64,000 bases of DNA, from assembly GCF_018861125.1 (NCBI RefSeq), contig NZ_JAHKQN010000024.1, positions 55,410 to 119,409 of the forward strand. Direction: 5' to 3'. The notes under the pieces were generated by a model. That model made no database searches. It was not told the origin of the DNA and saw only the letters and a program-made list of their open reading frames with translations. Made by a program: the position numbers and the translations under genes. Each line of letters starts with the position of its first letter. Position 1 is the stretch's first letter. Positions 27,113 to 36,009 of this stretch are shown here, piece after piece. Source of the DNA: Cellulophaga baltica. Its GTDB lineage: Bacteria > Bacteroidota > Bacteroidia > Flavobacteriales > Flavobacteriaceae.

Positions 27113-27700
27113 ATGTGGATAGATAAATTAAAGAATTTAAATATTATTCTAGCCTCGGGTTCACCTAGAAGAAAACAATTTTTTGAAGATTTAGATATTC
27201 CTGTTACTATTGATGTTAGACCAGTTGATGAAGTTTACCCAGAGCATTTAATAGCTAGTGAAATATCTGATTATTTAGCAGTTTTAAAAGCTTCGAAATT
27301 TAAAGAAAATATTGATAGTAATGCTGTTGTTATTACCTCTGACACAGTTGTATGGCACAAAAATGAATCTTTAGCAAAGCCTTCAGACGCTGCTGAAGCA
27401 TATAGTATGCTTAAAAAAATATCTAACGATTCACATGAAGTGATTACATCTGTCTGTTTTACATCGAAAGAAAAACAAGAAATATTAAACAGTACAACTT
27501 GGGTGAAGTTTAAAGCACTTACTGATGATGAAATTTGGCATTATATTAATAATTACAAACCTTTTGATAAAGCAGGTAGTTACGGTATTCAAGAATGGAT
27601 AGGACTTATTGGTATTGAAGAAATTAAAGGTTCTTACGCAAATGTAGTTGGTTTACCTACACATATAGTTTACAAAACGTTAATGAGTATGGCTGACTAG
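27113..27700 (+). CDS. maf: Maf-family nucleoside triphosphate pyrophosphatase
   Basis: Cytoplasmic house-cleaning enzyme of 195 residues that hydrolyses non-canonical or methylated nucleoside triphosphates (dTTP/UTP in the YhdE type) to monophosphates. The opening ILASGSPRRKQFFEDL is the family signature. Also present are SDTVVWHKNE and the C-terminal DKAGSYGIQEWIG with the conserved Lys and Gln. It starts 3 bp after kdsC. The role in septum inhibition once assigned to Maf is not supported by anything here. Confidence 0.92.
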   Translation: MWIDKLKNLNIILASGSPRRKQFFEDLDIPVTIDVRPVDEVYPEHLIASEISDYLAVLKASKFKENIDSNAVVITSDTVVWHKNESLAKPSDAAEAYSMLKKISNDSHEVITSVCFTSKEKQEILNSTTWVKFKALTDDEIWHYINNYKPFDKAGSYGIQEWIGLIGIEEIKGSYANVVGLPTHIVYKTLMSMAD

Positions 27701-27738
27701 TTAATTTGCTTTATCTTTAAAAGTAAAAAAGTTGCCCT

Positions 27739-28692
27739 ATGAAAAAAGTTACTAAAATTGAGCAGTTAATTATTGCCTCAATATTAATCATTACAATTTT
27801 TGTTTCTTGTAAAACAAATGACAAAAGTGAAGACAAATCAATTGCTAAAAGCGAAATAAACGAACCTAAACCTGAGAAAAAAGAACTTTCTTCTGAATTT
27901 AAAGAGTATTGGTATTCTGGTAATGCAGAAATAACTTCTTACAATTTAAAACAAGCTCGCTATGGTCAATTTAGACCAGGAAGCACCGTATTGATTTATG
28001 TAACCGAGCCTTTTTTGGCTGGCAAGCAGGTAAAAGCAGACGGTGTTAACCCTGATAATATTCCTGTTTTAAAATTAAACAGTGTAAAAAACTATATAAC
28101 AGGCATATACCCTTACTCACTAATGACGAGTAGCTTTTACCCTGTTCATGATGATACTCATTCAGTAAAATTATCTTTTTCTGCTCAAGAATGGTGTGGT
28201 CATATTTTTGCACAACTAAATAATAGGGAGAAATTTGAAATACAATCCAACTCTTATTTTGAGAGTGAAGCCGATCAGAAGTTTTCTCTTGAGAAAACTC
28301 ACTTAGAGAATGAACTTTGGAATAAAATAAGAATAGACCCTAGCAACTTACCAACTGGTGATGTAAGCATTATTCCTTCTTTAGAGTTTTTAAGACAAAC
28401 TCATAAAGAGCTAAAAGCATACAAGGCAACTATAAAAATAGAAAATAAAAATAAAACTATTCAAACGTACACACTTGAATATCCTGAGCTAGAAAGAACT
28501 TTAGCTATTGATTTTACAACTGCTTTTCCTCATACAATTGAAGGCTGGAGAGAAACCTATCCAAGTGGACATCATGGCTCAAAAGCAGAATTAATGACAA
28601 CAACTGCAGAAAAAAATAAATCAATTAAAACGCCATATTGGAAACAAAATACAAATAGTGACTTATTTTTGCGCGATAGTTTAGGATTGTAG
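27739..28692 (+). CDS. Conserved lipoprotein of unknown function
   Basis: 317 residues with a signal peptide ending in the lipobox FVSC (Cys about 24). A charged linker follows, then a beta-rich body with no catalytic motif I recognise. Notable stretches are YWYSGNAEITSYNLKQARYG, the Cys-containing SAQEWCGHIFAQL and HTIEGWRETYPSGHHGSKA. Homologues are sometimes labelled septum formation inhibitor Maf because they neighbour maf, but the sequence has nothing in common with the pyrophosphatase. It lies 38 bp after maf and 4 bp before an mscS-like gene, so it belongs to the operon. An envelope role is all that can be inferred. Confidence 0.8.
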   Translation: MKKVTKIEQLIIASILIITIFVSCKTNDKSEDKSIAKSEINEPKPEKKELSSEFKEYWYSGNAEITSYNLKQARYGQFRPGSTVLIYVTEPFLAGKQVKADGVNPDNIPVLKLNSVKNYITGIYPYSLMTSSFYPVHDDTHSVKLSFSAQEWCGHIFAQLNNREKFEIQSNSYFESEADQKFSLEKTHLENELWNKIRIDPSNLPTGDVSIIPSLEFLRQTHKELKAYKATIKIENKNKTIQTYTLEYPELERTLAIDFTTAFPHTIEGWRETYPSGHHGSKAELMTTTAEKNKSIKTPYWKQNTNSDLFLRDSLGL

Positions 28693-28696
28693 CAAT

Positions 28697-29239
28697 ATGA
28701 CAGATTTTTTTTTAAAACACCATCAAGAGTTATTAAGATCACTAATTACTTTATTAGTCGTAATAATTTTAAAATTCATTTTAACTAAAGCTGTTAAAAA
28801 AGTTAGTAAAATTGGTGACTTCAATAAAGTTAGAACAAACCTAATAATTAAGTACATAACTATTGCTCTTACCATTATAGCTATAGGGGTTTTGACTTTA
28901 ATTTGGAGTGTAAACTTTAGAGATTTAGGCGCACTATTAGCTTCTATATTTGCGGTAATTGGTGTTGCTCTGTTCGCTCAATGGTCTATTTTAAGCAATA
29001 TTACTGCTGGTGTTATTATATTTTTCTCGTACCCTTTTAAGATTGGAAATACCATTAGAATTTTTGATAAAGAAATTAATGGATCAGATGGCCATTCTGA
29101 AGAAACTTATATTATTGAAGATATTAGAGCATTTCACCTGCATTTACGCCGTAAAAATGGTGAAATACTAACCTACCCTAACAACTTAGTACTTCAAAAA
29201 GGTATTGCCTTAGTAACAACCTATAATGATAATATTTAG
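28697..29239 (+). CDS. Small MscS-family mechanosensitive channel
   Basis: Inner-membrane protein of 180 residues. Hydrophobic helices lie near 12-30, 48-72 and 78-98. The third is the pore-lining type (LLASIFAVIGVALFAQWSILSNITAGVII), joined to the start of the beta domain (FFSYPFKIGNTIRI). The protein stops after the beta domain (YPNNLVLQKG) and lacks the C-terminal alpha/beta cage of E. coli MscS, giving a minimal channel. It follows the lipoprotein gene by 4 bp and ends the operon begun at 25834. Confidence 0.88.
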   Translation: MTDFFLKHHQELLRSLITLLVVIILKFILTKAVKKVSKIGDFNKVRTNLIIKYITIALTIIAIGVLTLIWSVNFRDLGALLASIFAVIGVALFAQWSILSNITAGVIIFFSYPFKIGNTIRIFDKEINGSDGHSEETYIIEDIRAFHLHLRRKNGEILTYPNNLVLQKGIALVTTYNDNI

Positions 29240-29326
29240 TAATTACTTACTAAAAACAATAAATAAATGTAAATTTAGGTTTGTTAAAGAATATTTAAAC
29301 TAGCACATAACTTTTCTTTATCTATC

Positions 29327-29334
29327 TATATTTG
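29327..29334 (+). promoter_or_regulatory. -7 box for the PIG-L/symporter operon
   Basis: TATATTTG, a full TAnnTTTG match, 23 bp before the ATG at 29358. No TTTG at the ideal -33 distance. Confidence 0.5.
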
Positions 29335-29357
29335 AATACCAATCTAAACAAAAAAAT

Positions 29358-31880
29358 ATGAACCTAAATTTAAGGTTGTTTTTTGCTGTAGCATTATTAG
29401 CTAATTTTTGTAATGCTCAAGCGCCAAAAAAAAATAGTTCCTCTGAAATTTATTTGGCAATTCAAAAGCTCAACTTTTTAGGTAAAGCGCTATATGTAGC
29501 CGCCCATCCTGATGATGAAAACACACGGTTTATTTCATATTTATCAAATAATTTAAAAGCTGAAACAGCTTACCTATCATTGACAAGAGGAGATGGTGGT
29601 CAAAATTTAATTGGCACAGAATTGTCAGAATATTTAGGTGTTTTACGTACACAAGAATTATTAGCCGCTAGGCGTGTTGATGGTGGACAACAGTTTTTTT
29701 CACGTGCAAAAGATTTTGGTTTTTCTAAACACCCAAAAGAGACTTTAAAAATATGGGATAAAGATATTGTTTTAAGTGATGTGGTATGGGTTATTAGAAC
29801 CTTTAAACCCGATGTAATTATTAACAGGTTTGACCATAGAACTCCCGGTACAACCCACGGTCATCATACAACATCTGCTATGTTAAGTTTTGAAGCTTTT
29901 GATTTAACTAATGACCCCAATGCTTACCCTGATCAATTAACAAAAACTACATTATGGCAACCAAAAAGATTATTTTATAATACATCATCTTGGTTTTATC
30001 GTAATAAAGAAAAATTTGATAAAACAAACTTATTAAGTGTTGACACGGGTGTATTTTACCCTAATTTAGGTTTATCAAACAATGAAATTGCTGATTTAGC
30101 AAGAAGTCAACATTTATGTCAAGGATTTGGAAGACTTACTTCTCGCGGTTCAGAAACTGAATATATTGAATTTTTAAAAGGTGATTTCCCAAAAGATGAA
30201 TCAAACATATTTGATGGCATAAACACAAGTTGGTCTAGGATTGAAGGTGGTGATGAAATTGGAGAAATTTTGTATGACATTGAAAACAATTTTAATTTTC
30301 AAGACCCTTCAATACATTTACCAAAGCTAATAGAAGCATATAAATTATTACAAAAAAGTACTGATTTAGACTGGAAAGAAGAAAAATCAGAAGAACTATT
30401 AGCAATTATTGAAGCTGTAACTGGACTGTACTTAGAAGCTACTGCAGCAACCGCTACTTCATACCCTGGAGAAACTTTAAAAGTAACTATTGAAGCTATC
30501 AATAGAAGTAATGCTCAAATAACTTTAAATGCAATTGCAATTTCAGAAGGAGACATTAATATTTACAATGAAAAATTAATCAATAATAAAAAACTAAACT
30601 TTGAAATTGACTTAAAAATTAACGAAGAGCAAGCTTATTCAAACCCATATTGGCTAAATGAAAAAAGCACACTCGGGCTTTACACGGTTAATAATCAAAA
30701 TTTAATAGGTAAACCAGAAACTCCTACTACTTTTAATGCTATTTTTAAACTAGATATTAATGGTGAGCTCATTTCTATTACTAAACCAGTTGTTTACAGA
30801 TACTCTAAACCTGATAAGGGTGAATTATACCAACCCTTTGTAGTGCTACCAAAAGCTACTGCTACAATAGCTGATAAAGTTTTAATTTTTACTGACGGAA
30901 CTAAAAAAACAATTTCAGTAGTTGTAAAAGCTCATAAAGATAACTCTATAGGTAATGTTACTTTAAACCATAGTGATGGTTGGCAAATAGAAACAGAAAC
31001 AAAACCTTTCAATATATTAAAAAAAGGTGATGCTCAAACAATTGAATTTATTGTAACACCACCAAATATTGAAAATGAAGGATTTATTTATCCAAATATC
31101 AGTATTGATGGAAAAGATATATCAAAGCAACTTACGGTAATAGACTATGATCATATTCCGCAACAATCTGTTTTAATGCCTTCACAAACGAAAGTTGTAC
31201 GTTTAGCGATCAAAAAAGCAGGTCAAAATATTGGCTATGTTGTTGGTGCTGGTGATAAAGTACCAGAAAGTTTGAAACAAATAGGATATACGGTTCACAT
31301 TATAGATCCTACTACAATTACAACAGCGTCTTTACATAAATATGATGCTATTGTTATGGGAATTCGTGCCTATAACGTGTTACCAGAACTAAAATTCAAA
31401 CAAAAAAATCTTTTAGAGTATGTTGAAGATGGTGGTACGTTAATTGTGCAATACAATACCGCAGGTAGATGGAACAGTCAGTTTGAAAACATTGCTCCTT
31501 ATAGCTTAAAATTATCAAGAGATAGAGTTACTGATGAAAATGCAGAAGTGAAAATTCTTAAAAAGAATAGCTCATTATTAAACTACCCTAATAAAATTAC
31601 TGCTAGAGATTTTGATGGTTGGGTACAAGAACGTGGTTTGTATTTCCCAAGTGAATGGTCTAATGAGTTCACCCCTATTTTAGGAATGCATGATGAAGAT
31701 GAAACAGAAAAAAAAGGAAGTTTGTTAATCGCTAAGTCAGGAAAAGGTTATTACATTTATTCTGGTTTAAGCTTTTTTAGAGAATTACCAGCAGGTATTA
31801 CTGGTGCTTACAAGCTATTTGCAAATATGCTTTCTGTAGGAAAAGATACAATTGAAAATGAAGAGACAATTAAAAAATAA
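29358..31880 (+). CDS. Large secreted PIG-L-family deacetylase with C-terminal glutamine-amidotransferase-like domain
   Basis: 840 residues with a signal peptide (about 1-20, cut after CNA). The N-terminal LmbE/PIG-L deacetylase domain (about 30-290) has VAAHPDDENTR at the zinc site, SLTRGDGGQN, and HRTPGTTHGHHTTSAML with the third His. A central beta-rich region (about 370-600) looks like a NEW3-type or CARDB-type sandwich. The C-terminal domain (about 630-830) resembles class-I amidotransferase/ThuA folds (YDAIVMGIRAYN...EYVEDGGTLIVQYNT) without a visible catalytic Cys. It is followed within 2 bp by a micro-ORF and then a symporter. It may deacetylate an imported or surface amino sugar. The substrate is unknown. 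Confidence 0.85.
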   Translation: MNLNLRLFFAVALLANFCNAQAPKKNSSSEIYLAIQKLNFLGKALYVAAHPDDENTRFISYLSNNLKAETAYLSLTRGDGGQNLIGTELSEYLGVLRTQELLAARRVDGGQQFFSRAKDFGFSKHPKETLKIWDKDIVLSDVVWVIRTFKPDVIINRFDHRTPGTTHGHHTTSAMLSFEAFDLTNDPNAYPDQLTKTTLWQPKRLFYNTSSWFYRNKEKFDKTNLLSVDTGVFYPNLGLSNNEIADLARSQHLCQGFGRLTSRGSETEYIEFLKGDFPKDESNIFDGINTSWSRIEGGDEIGEILYDIENNFNFQDPSIHLPKLIEAYKLLQKSTDLDWKEEKSEELLAIIEAVTGLYLEATAATATSYPGETLKVTIEAINRSNAQITLNAIAISEGDINIYNEKLINNKKLNFEIDLKINEEQAYSNPYWLNEKSTLGLYTVNNQNLIGKPETPTTFNAIFKLDINGELISITKPVVYRYSKPDKGELYQPFVVLPKATATIADKVLIFTDGTKKTISVVVKAHKDNSIGNVTLNHSDGWQIETETKPFNILKKGDAQTIEFIVTPPNIENEGFIYPNISIDGKDISKQLTVIDYDHIPQQSVLMPSQTKVVRLAIKKAGQNIGYVVGAGDKVPESLKQIGYTVHIIDPTTITTASLHKYDAIVMGIRAYNVLPELKFKQKNLLEYVEDGGTLIVQYNTAGRWNSQFENIAPYSLKLSRDRVTDENAEVKILKKNSSLLNYPNKITARDFDGWVQERGLYFPSEWSNEFTPILGMHDEDETEKKGSLLIAKSGKGYYIYSGLSFFRELPAGITGAYKLFANMLSVGKDTIENEETIKK

Positions 31881-31882
31881 CA

Positions 31883-31984
31883 ATGCAAGAGAAATTTAAT
31901 TGGAAAAAAGAGTACTCTTTGGTACTACTTTTAAATATTATTTATGTTATTATTTTTTACTTTATAATGACGGGGAACAGATAA
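31883..31984 (+). CDS. 33-residue single-span membrane peptide
   Basis: The frame ATG 31883 to TAA 31984 reads MQEKFNWKKEYSLVLLLNII and continues with YVIIFYFIMTGNR. It has a charged, cytoplasmic-looking N-terminus, one hydrophobic helix of about 18 residues and a short polar end. It begins 2 bp after the PIG-L gene stop and ends 1 bp before the symporter ATG. This tight packing is best explained by a translated gene in an operon. It may be an accessory subunit of the symporter, like other very small transporter partners. It is too short to assign to a family. Confidence 0.68.
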   Translation: MQEKFNWKKEYSLVLLLNIIYVIIFYFIMTGNR

Positions 31985-31985
31985 T

Positions 31986-33725
31986 ATGGAAGCACTTGAT
32001 TGGAGTATCTTGGTTGGTACATTAGCATTTATTGTAGGTTACGGAGTTTGGAAAACTAAAGGAAGTAAAAATGTAAAAGATTATGTCTTAGGAGGTAATG
32101 AAGCTAATTGGACCACCATTGGTCTATCGGTAATGGCAACACAGGCTAGCGCCATTACATTTCTATCAACTCCAGGCCAAGCTTTTCATGACGGTATGGG
32201 TTTTGTTCAGTTTTATTTTGGACTACCAATTGCAATGATTATAATTTGCATTGTATTTGTGCCATTGTACCATAAATTAAAAGTATATACAGCCTATGAA
32301 TTTTTAGAAAATAGATTTGATGTTAAAACAAGAACATTAGCTGCAATTCTATTTTTAATTCAACGAGGCTTAGCTGCCGGAATTACAATTTATGCTCCTT
32401 CAATAATACTTTCAGCAGTACTTGGTTGGCACTTACTAACCTTAAATATTATCATTGGAACAATTGTAACAATTTATACAGTTTCTGGTGGTACAAAAGC
32501 AGTAAGTGTTACCCAAAAACAGCAGATGTTTATTATTATGCTGGGTATGTTTATCACTTTCTTTTTCATATTAGGTTATTTACCTGAAGATATAACGTTT
32601 AGTAAGGCATTGAAAGTAGCGGGAGCCAGTGGTAAATTAGACATTCTCGATTTCAGTTTTGACACATCAACACGTTACACATTTTGGAATGGTATAACCG
32701 GTGGACTTTTTCTATTTCTTGCCTATTTTGGTACTGATCAAAGTCAAGTGCAACGTTATTTATCTGGTAAATCTGTAAGAGAAAGTCAATTAGGTTTAAT
32801 ATTCAATGGTATATTTAAAATACCAATGCAATTTTTTATTCTACTTTTAGGAGTACTTGTTTTTGTTTTTTATCAATACAATACTTCTCCTTTAAATTTT
32901 AATCCTGCAGCAACTGCAGCAGTACATAATTCAAAATATTCAAAAGATTATAAACAATTAGAAAATTACCATGATGCTTTGATTATTGAAAAGAAAATAG
33001 CACAAGATAAATTTTCTACAGCATTAGATATTAAAGAATATGATGCAACTATTGAAGCTAAAAAGAATATTATAGCTGTAAACAATAAAGAAAAACAAAA
33101 CAGAGAATTAGCTAAAACAATCATTAAACAAGCTGATAGCACTGTTGAAACAAATGATAAAGACTATGTTTTTATACATTTTATATTAAACTATTTACCA
33201 AAGGGATTAATTGGTCTACTACTGGCCGTAATTTTATCTGCGGCAATGTCATCAACAGCTTCAGAACTTAACGCATTAGGAACTATTACAGCTTTAGATA
33301 TTTTTAAAAGACATACCGAAAAAACAAATAAAAAACCACAAGAATACTATGTAAATGCATCAAAATGGTTTACTTTAATTTGGGGAATTATAGCCATATT
33401 AATTGCTTGTGTAACACATTTATTTGACAATTTAATTCAATTAGTAAATATTATTGGTTCTATATTTTACGGAAATGTTTTAGGTATTTTTCTATTGGCT
33501 TTCTTTTTTAAATATATAAAAGGGAATGCCGTTTTTATTGGCGCAATAATTACCCAAATATTCATATTTGTAATTTACTACACCTTAATTTACATATACC
33601 CTGCAGGACAAGAAAAACTTGGATATTTATTACTTAACCTAATTGGCTGTATATTAGTTATAGCGATTTCATTCTTTTTACAATTATTTGATAACTTACT
33701 AAAAAATCCAAAAGTTGAAGCATAA
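31986..33725 (+). CDS. Sodium:solute symporter (SSS family)
   Basis: Inner-membrane sodium-coupled importer of 579 residues with the LeuT-type repeats. Visible are the N-terminal GSKNVKDYVLGGNEANWTTIGLSVMATQASAITFLSTPG-like region (sodium and substrate sites in the first helices; quoted in outline), FGTDQSQVQRYLSG, and LSAAMSSTASELNALGTITALDIFKR in the eighth or ninth helix. A soluble insert of about 95 charged residues (295-390) breaks the helix pattern. It is cotranscribed with the micro-ORF and the PIG-L gene. The solute is unknown; a sugar or amino-sugar product of the PIG-L enzyme would make sense. Confidence 0.92.
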   Translation: MEALDWSILVGTLAFIVGYGVWKTKGSKNVKDYVLGGNEANWTTIGLSVMATQASAITFLSTPGQAFHDGMGFVQFYFGLPIAMIIICIVFVPLYHKLKVYTAYEFLENRFDVKTRTLAAILFLIQRGLAAGITIYAPSIILSAVLGWHLLTLNIIIGTIVTIYTVSGGTKAVSVTQKQQMFIIMLGMFITFFFILGYLPEDITFSKALKVAGASGKLDILDFSFDTSTRYTFWNGITGGLFLFLAYFGTDQSQVQRYLSGKSVRESQLGLIFNGIFKIPMQFFILLLGVLVFVFYQYNTSPLNFNPAATAAVHNSKYSKDYKQLENYHDALIIEKKIAQDKFSTALDIKEYDATIEAKKNIIAVNNKEKQNRELAKTIIKQADSTVETNDKDYVFIHFILNYLPKGLIGLLLAVILSAAMSSTASELNALGTITALDIFKRHTEKTNKKPQEYYVNASKWFTLIWGIIAILIACVTHLFDNLIQLVNIIGSIFYGNVLGIFLLAFFFKYIKGNAVFIGAIITQIFIFVIYYTLIYIYPAGQEKLGYLLLNLIGCILVIAISFFLQLFDNLLKNPKVEA

Positions 33726-33726
33726 A

Positions 33727-33768
33727 AAAAGCTCCATATTTTAAAAATATGGAGCTTTATAATATACT
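33727..33768. terminator. Bidirectional terminator between symporter and DUF2911 genes
   Basis: AAAGCTCCATATTTT pairs with AAAATATGGAGCTTT, with A-run before and T-rich after, so it can end both convergent transcripts. Confidence 0.85.
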
Positions 33769-33780
33769 TTGTAATAAGAA

Positions 33781-34626
33781 TTACATTGCACCCCATTCTT
33801 TTAATGATGCAGTATTCATTCTAATATAATCGTTATTATTTGCTTCTTTAGCTCCTTCTAAAGATATTTTAGCCGCTTTAATAGCTCCTTTTTTATCTCC
33901 AGCTTTTGCATAAATAAGTGATTGTCTTCTGTATTGGTAATAAGCTGGTTTTTCGGCCAATTCAATGGCTTTGTCAATCCATTCTTTAGCCTTATTGATA
34001 TCTTTATCAGAATTTAAATAATAAACAGCCGCAGCATAATAATCATTTGAGCTTGGTCCTGCCATAACATTATCAATAGCTTTCATAACAGTTTTTTCTG
34101 TAGGAACGGTAAATGGGATTGAAACTTTAGTATTAGCCCAAATAATATCTAGGTTGGCACCATTATCATTTAAGTCATTTACAGCAAGTGTTAAAGATTC
34201 TACTGACTCAGTAATCTTTGTTGGATTCACTTTTACAACCGCAGCTACTTTACTAGCATCCCAACTTTTTGGTGTCCCCCAATTTTCAGTATCAGTGTAA
34301 AAATTTATTTCCCAAACACTTTCTCCTGGAGTCGTAAATATTGCATAGGATCCTGCTTTTAATTCTTTTGTACCAACAGTAACATCATCACTAAAAGTTA
34401 CAATTGAATTTTTATTTGCACCAGTTCGCCATAATTTGCCATAGGTAATTAAATCTCCGAAAATTGTTCTACCGCGCTTAGCAGGTCTTGAATATTCTAA
34501 AGTAACATCGGTTAGACCAACTACTTGAGTTGTTTTGGCTACCGGGCTTGGTTGTGGTGTTTCAATTTGTGCATTAACCGCTAAAGTTGTACAAAAAGTA
34601 ACAAATAAAATAACTGCTTTTTTCAT
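33781..34626 (-). CDS. DUF2911 domain protein, secreted
   Basis: 281 residues from the ATG at 34626, which opens a clear signal peptide (MKKAVILFVTFCTTLAVNAQ). A longer reading to 34725 would put 33 odd residues in front and would run over a -7 box. The DUF2911 domain (about 25-165) is beta-rich, with VTLEYSRPAKRGRTIFGDL and GKLWRTGANKNSIVTFSDD. The C-terminal 90 residues are helical and TPR-like (AKEWIDKAIELA, DKKGAIKAAKISLEGAKEA). The function is unknown; such proteins are common in Bacteroidetes and sit in the periplasm or outside. It is monocistronic, between a terminator and its own promoter. Confidence 0.88.
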   Translation of the reverse strand: MKKAVILFVTFCTTLAVNAQIETPQPSPVAKTTQVVGLTDVTLEYSRPAKRGRTIFGDLITYGKLWRTGANKNSIVTFSDDVTVGTKELKAGSYAIFTTPGESVWEINFYTDTENWGTPKSWDASKVAAVVKVNPTKITESVESLTLAVNDLNDNGANLDIIWANTKVSIPFTVPTEKTVMKAIDNVMAGPSSNDYYAAAVYYLNSDKDINKAKEWIDKAIELAEKPAYYQYRRQSLIYAKAGDKKGAIKAAKISLEGAKEANNNDYIRMNTASLKEWGAM

Positions 34627-34650
34627 AATTGATTGTTTAATATTTATAAA

Positions 34651-34658
34651 CAAATCTA
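34651..34658 (-). promoter_or_regulatory. -7 box for the DUF2911 gene
   Basis: The minus strand reads TAGATTTG (TAnnTTTG). A TTTG lies 16 bp upstream (34678-34675), shorter than usual. The position supports the start at 34626. Confidence 0.5.
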
Positions 34659-34815
34659 CTAATAAAGCCATATGCAAATGATATAAATTATAAATAAACT
34701 TATGGTTAATAATACAAAATATCACAAATACTATTTTGTTTAACTTACTTGGGAATTAATTAAACAAAATTTGTATTTTTATCGTAATTTAAGTTTTAGT
34801 TTAAAAAAGTATTTC

Positions 34816-35313
34816 ATGAAGTTATACCGTTTACATGCAAAACAAACACTCCCTATAAGTCAAAAAGAGGCTTGGGACTTTCTATCTAATCCTGCAAACT
34901 TAAAAGTTATTACACCTGAAAGTATGGGGTTTAAGGTATTAGCTGGTGCAGATAAAAAAATGTTTGCAGGTCAAATAATACAATACACAGTCGCACCACT
35001 ACCTGGTGTAAATACTAGATGGGTAACAGAAATAACACATGTAAATGAAGGAACTTATTTTGTTGACGAGCAACGATTTGGACCATATTCGTTATGGCAT
35101 CACAAACACTTTATCAAAAAAGCAGAAAACGGTATTGAAATGGAAGACATAATAGATTACAAAATCCCTTTCGGAATTTTTGGTCAATTAGCTCAGTACC
35201 TCTTTATAAAAAAACAACTAACTAAAATATTTAACTATAGAGAAGAAAAACTCATTGAATTGTTTGGGGATGTTCCCAACGAAAAAAAGTTTTTCGCTTT
35301 AAAATCAATCTAA
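34816..35313 (+). CDS. SRPBCC (START-like) ligand-binding protein
   Basis: Cytoplasmic helix-grip protein of 165 residues from the ATG at 34816 (MKLYRLHAKQTLPISQKEAW). The upstream codons in frame from 34771 look non-coding. It resembles the cyclase/dehydrase-type SRPBCC group: NPANLKVITPESMGFKV, TRWVTEITHVNEGTYFVDEQRFGPY and a C-terminal long helix. The ligand is unknown. It is the first gene of a tight operon with an SDR-like protein and a photolyase (spacings 3 bp and a 1-bp overlap), a grouping that suggests a light-related or pigment-related task. Confidence 0.85.
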   Translation: MKLYRLHAKQTLPISQKEAWDFLSNPANLKVITPESMGFKVLAGADKKMFAGQIIQYTVAPLPGVNTRWVTEITHVNEGTYFVDEQRFGPYSLWHHKHFIKKAENGIEMEDIIDYKIPFGIFGQLAQYLFIKKQLTKIFNYREEKLIELFGDVPNEKKFFALKSI

Positions 35314-35316
35314 AAT

Positions 35317-36009
35317 ATGAAAAAAAACATACTTCTAATTGGTGGCTCTTATGGAATTGGACTAGCTATAATTAAAGAACTAGAAAAAGATTATACAATT
35401 TACGTTGCTTCAAGAACTAATGATGAGTTATCTGATCTTAATGTTACGCACATCTCATTTGATGCCGTTTCAGATACTTTAGATACAAGCCAACTTCCTG
35501 ACGAATTACATGGTTTTGTTTTTTGTCCTGGAAGCATTAATTTAAAACCTTTTAAAATGCTACCTATTGAAGCTTTTCAAAAAGATATGGAAGTCAACTT
35601 TTTTAGTTTAGTAAAAGTTATGCATTTAATCATTGATAAAATGGTTGAAAATTCTAGTATGGTATTTTTCAGTTCTGTTGCTGTTAATAAAGGAATGCCT
35701 TTTCATACAAGTATTGCCGCATCTAAAGGTGCGATTGAAGGTTTTGCAAAATCCATAGCGGCTGAGTACGCACCAAAAATTAGATGTAATGTTATTGCTC
35801 CATCAATTACAAACACGCCACTTGCAAAAAGACTATTAAATAACGATAAGAAAATAGATTTAATGGCTAGTAGACACCCATTAAATAGAGTTGGTCATGT
35901 TGTTGATATAGCAAATATGGCTACATTTTTAATTAAAGAAAAAAGTGCTTGGATGACAGGACAAATTATTAATATTGATGGTGGCTTATCAACTTTAAAC
36001 GTAAATTAA
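35317..36009 (+). CDS. SDR-fold protein lacking the catalytic Tyr
   Basis: Short-chain dehydrogenase/reductase fold, 230 residues. It has the N-terminal cofactor loop GGSYGIG (8-14), a Ser in FFSSVAV and a C-terminal GQIINIDGGLS end. Where the family has YxxxK, the sequence reads IAASK: Ile133 stands where Tyr should be, while Lys137 is kept. The codon is plainly ATT in the DNA. The protein may therefore bind NAD(P) without classical oxidoreduction, or use another acid. It is translationally coupled to the photolyase gene, which starts within its stop codon. Confidence 0.88.
   Translation: MKKNILLIGGSYGIGLAIIKELEKDYTIYVASRTNDELSDLNVTHISFDAVSDTLDTSQLPDELHGFVFCPGSINLKPFKMLPIEAFQKDMEVNFFSLVKVMHLIIDKMVENSSMVFFSSVAVNKGMPFHTSIAASKGAIEGFAKSIAAEYAPKIRCNVIAPSITNTPLAKRLLNNDKKIDLMASRHPLNRVGHVVDIANMATFLIKEKSAWMTGQIINIDGGLSTLNVN

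Noticed and set aside
27739..28692. Label of septum formation inhibitor Maf for the lipoprotein
   Set aside because: The Maf signature is in the preceding gene; this protein shares none of it.
34627..34725. Extended N-terminus of the DUF2911 protein
   Set aside because: A normal signal peptide starts at 34626, and the extension covers a -7 box.
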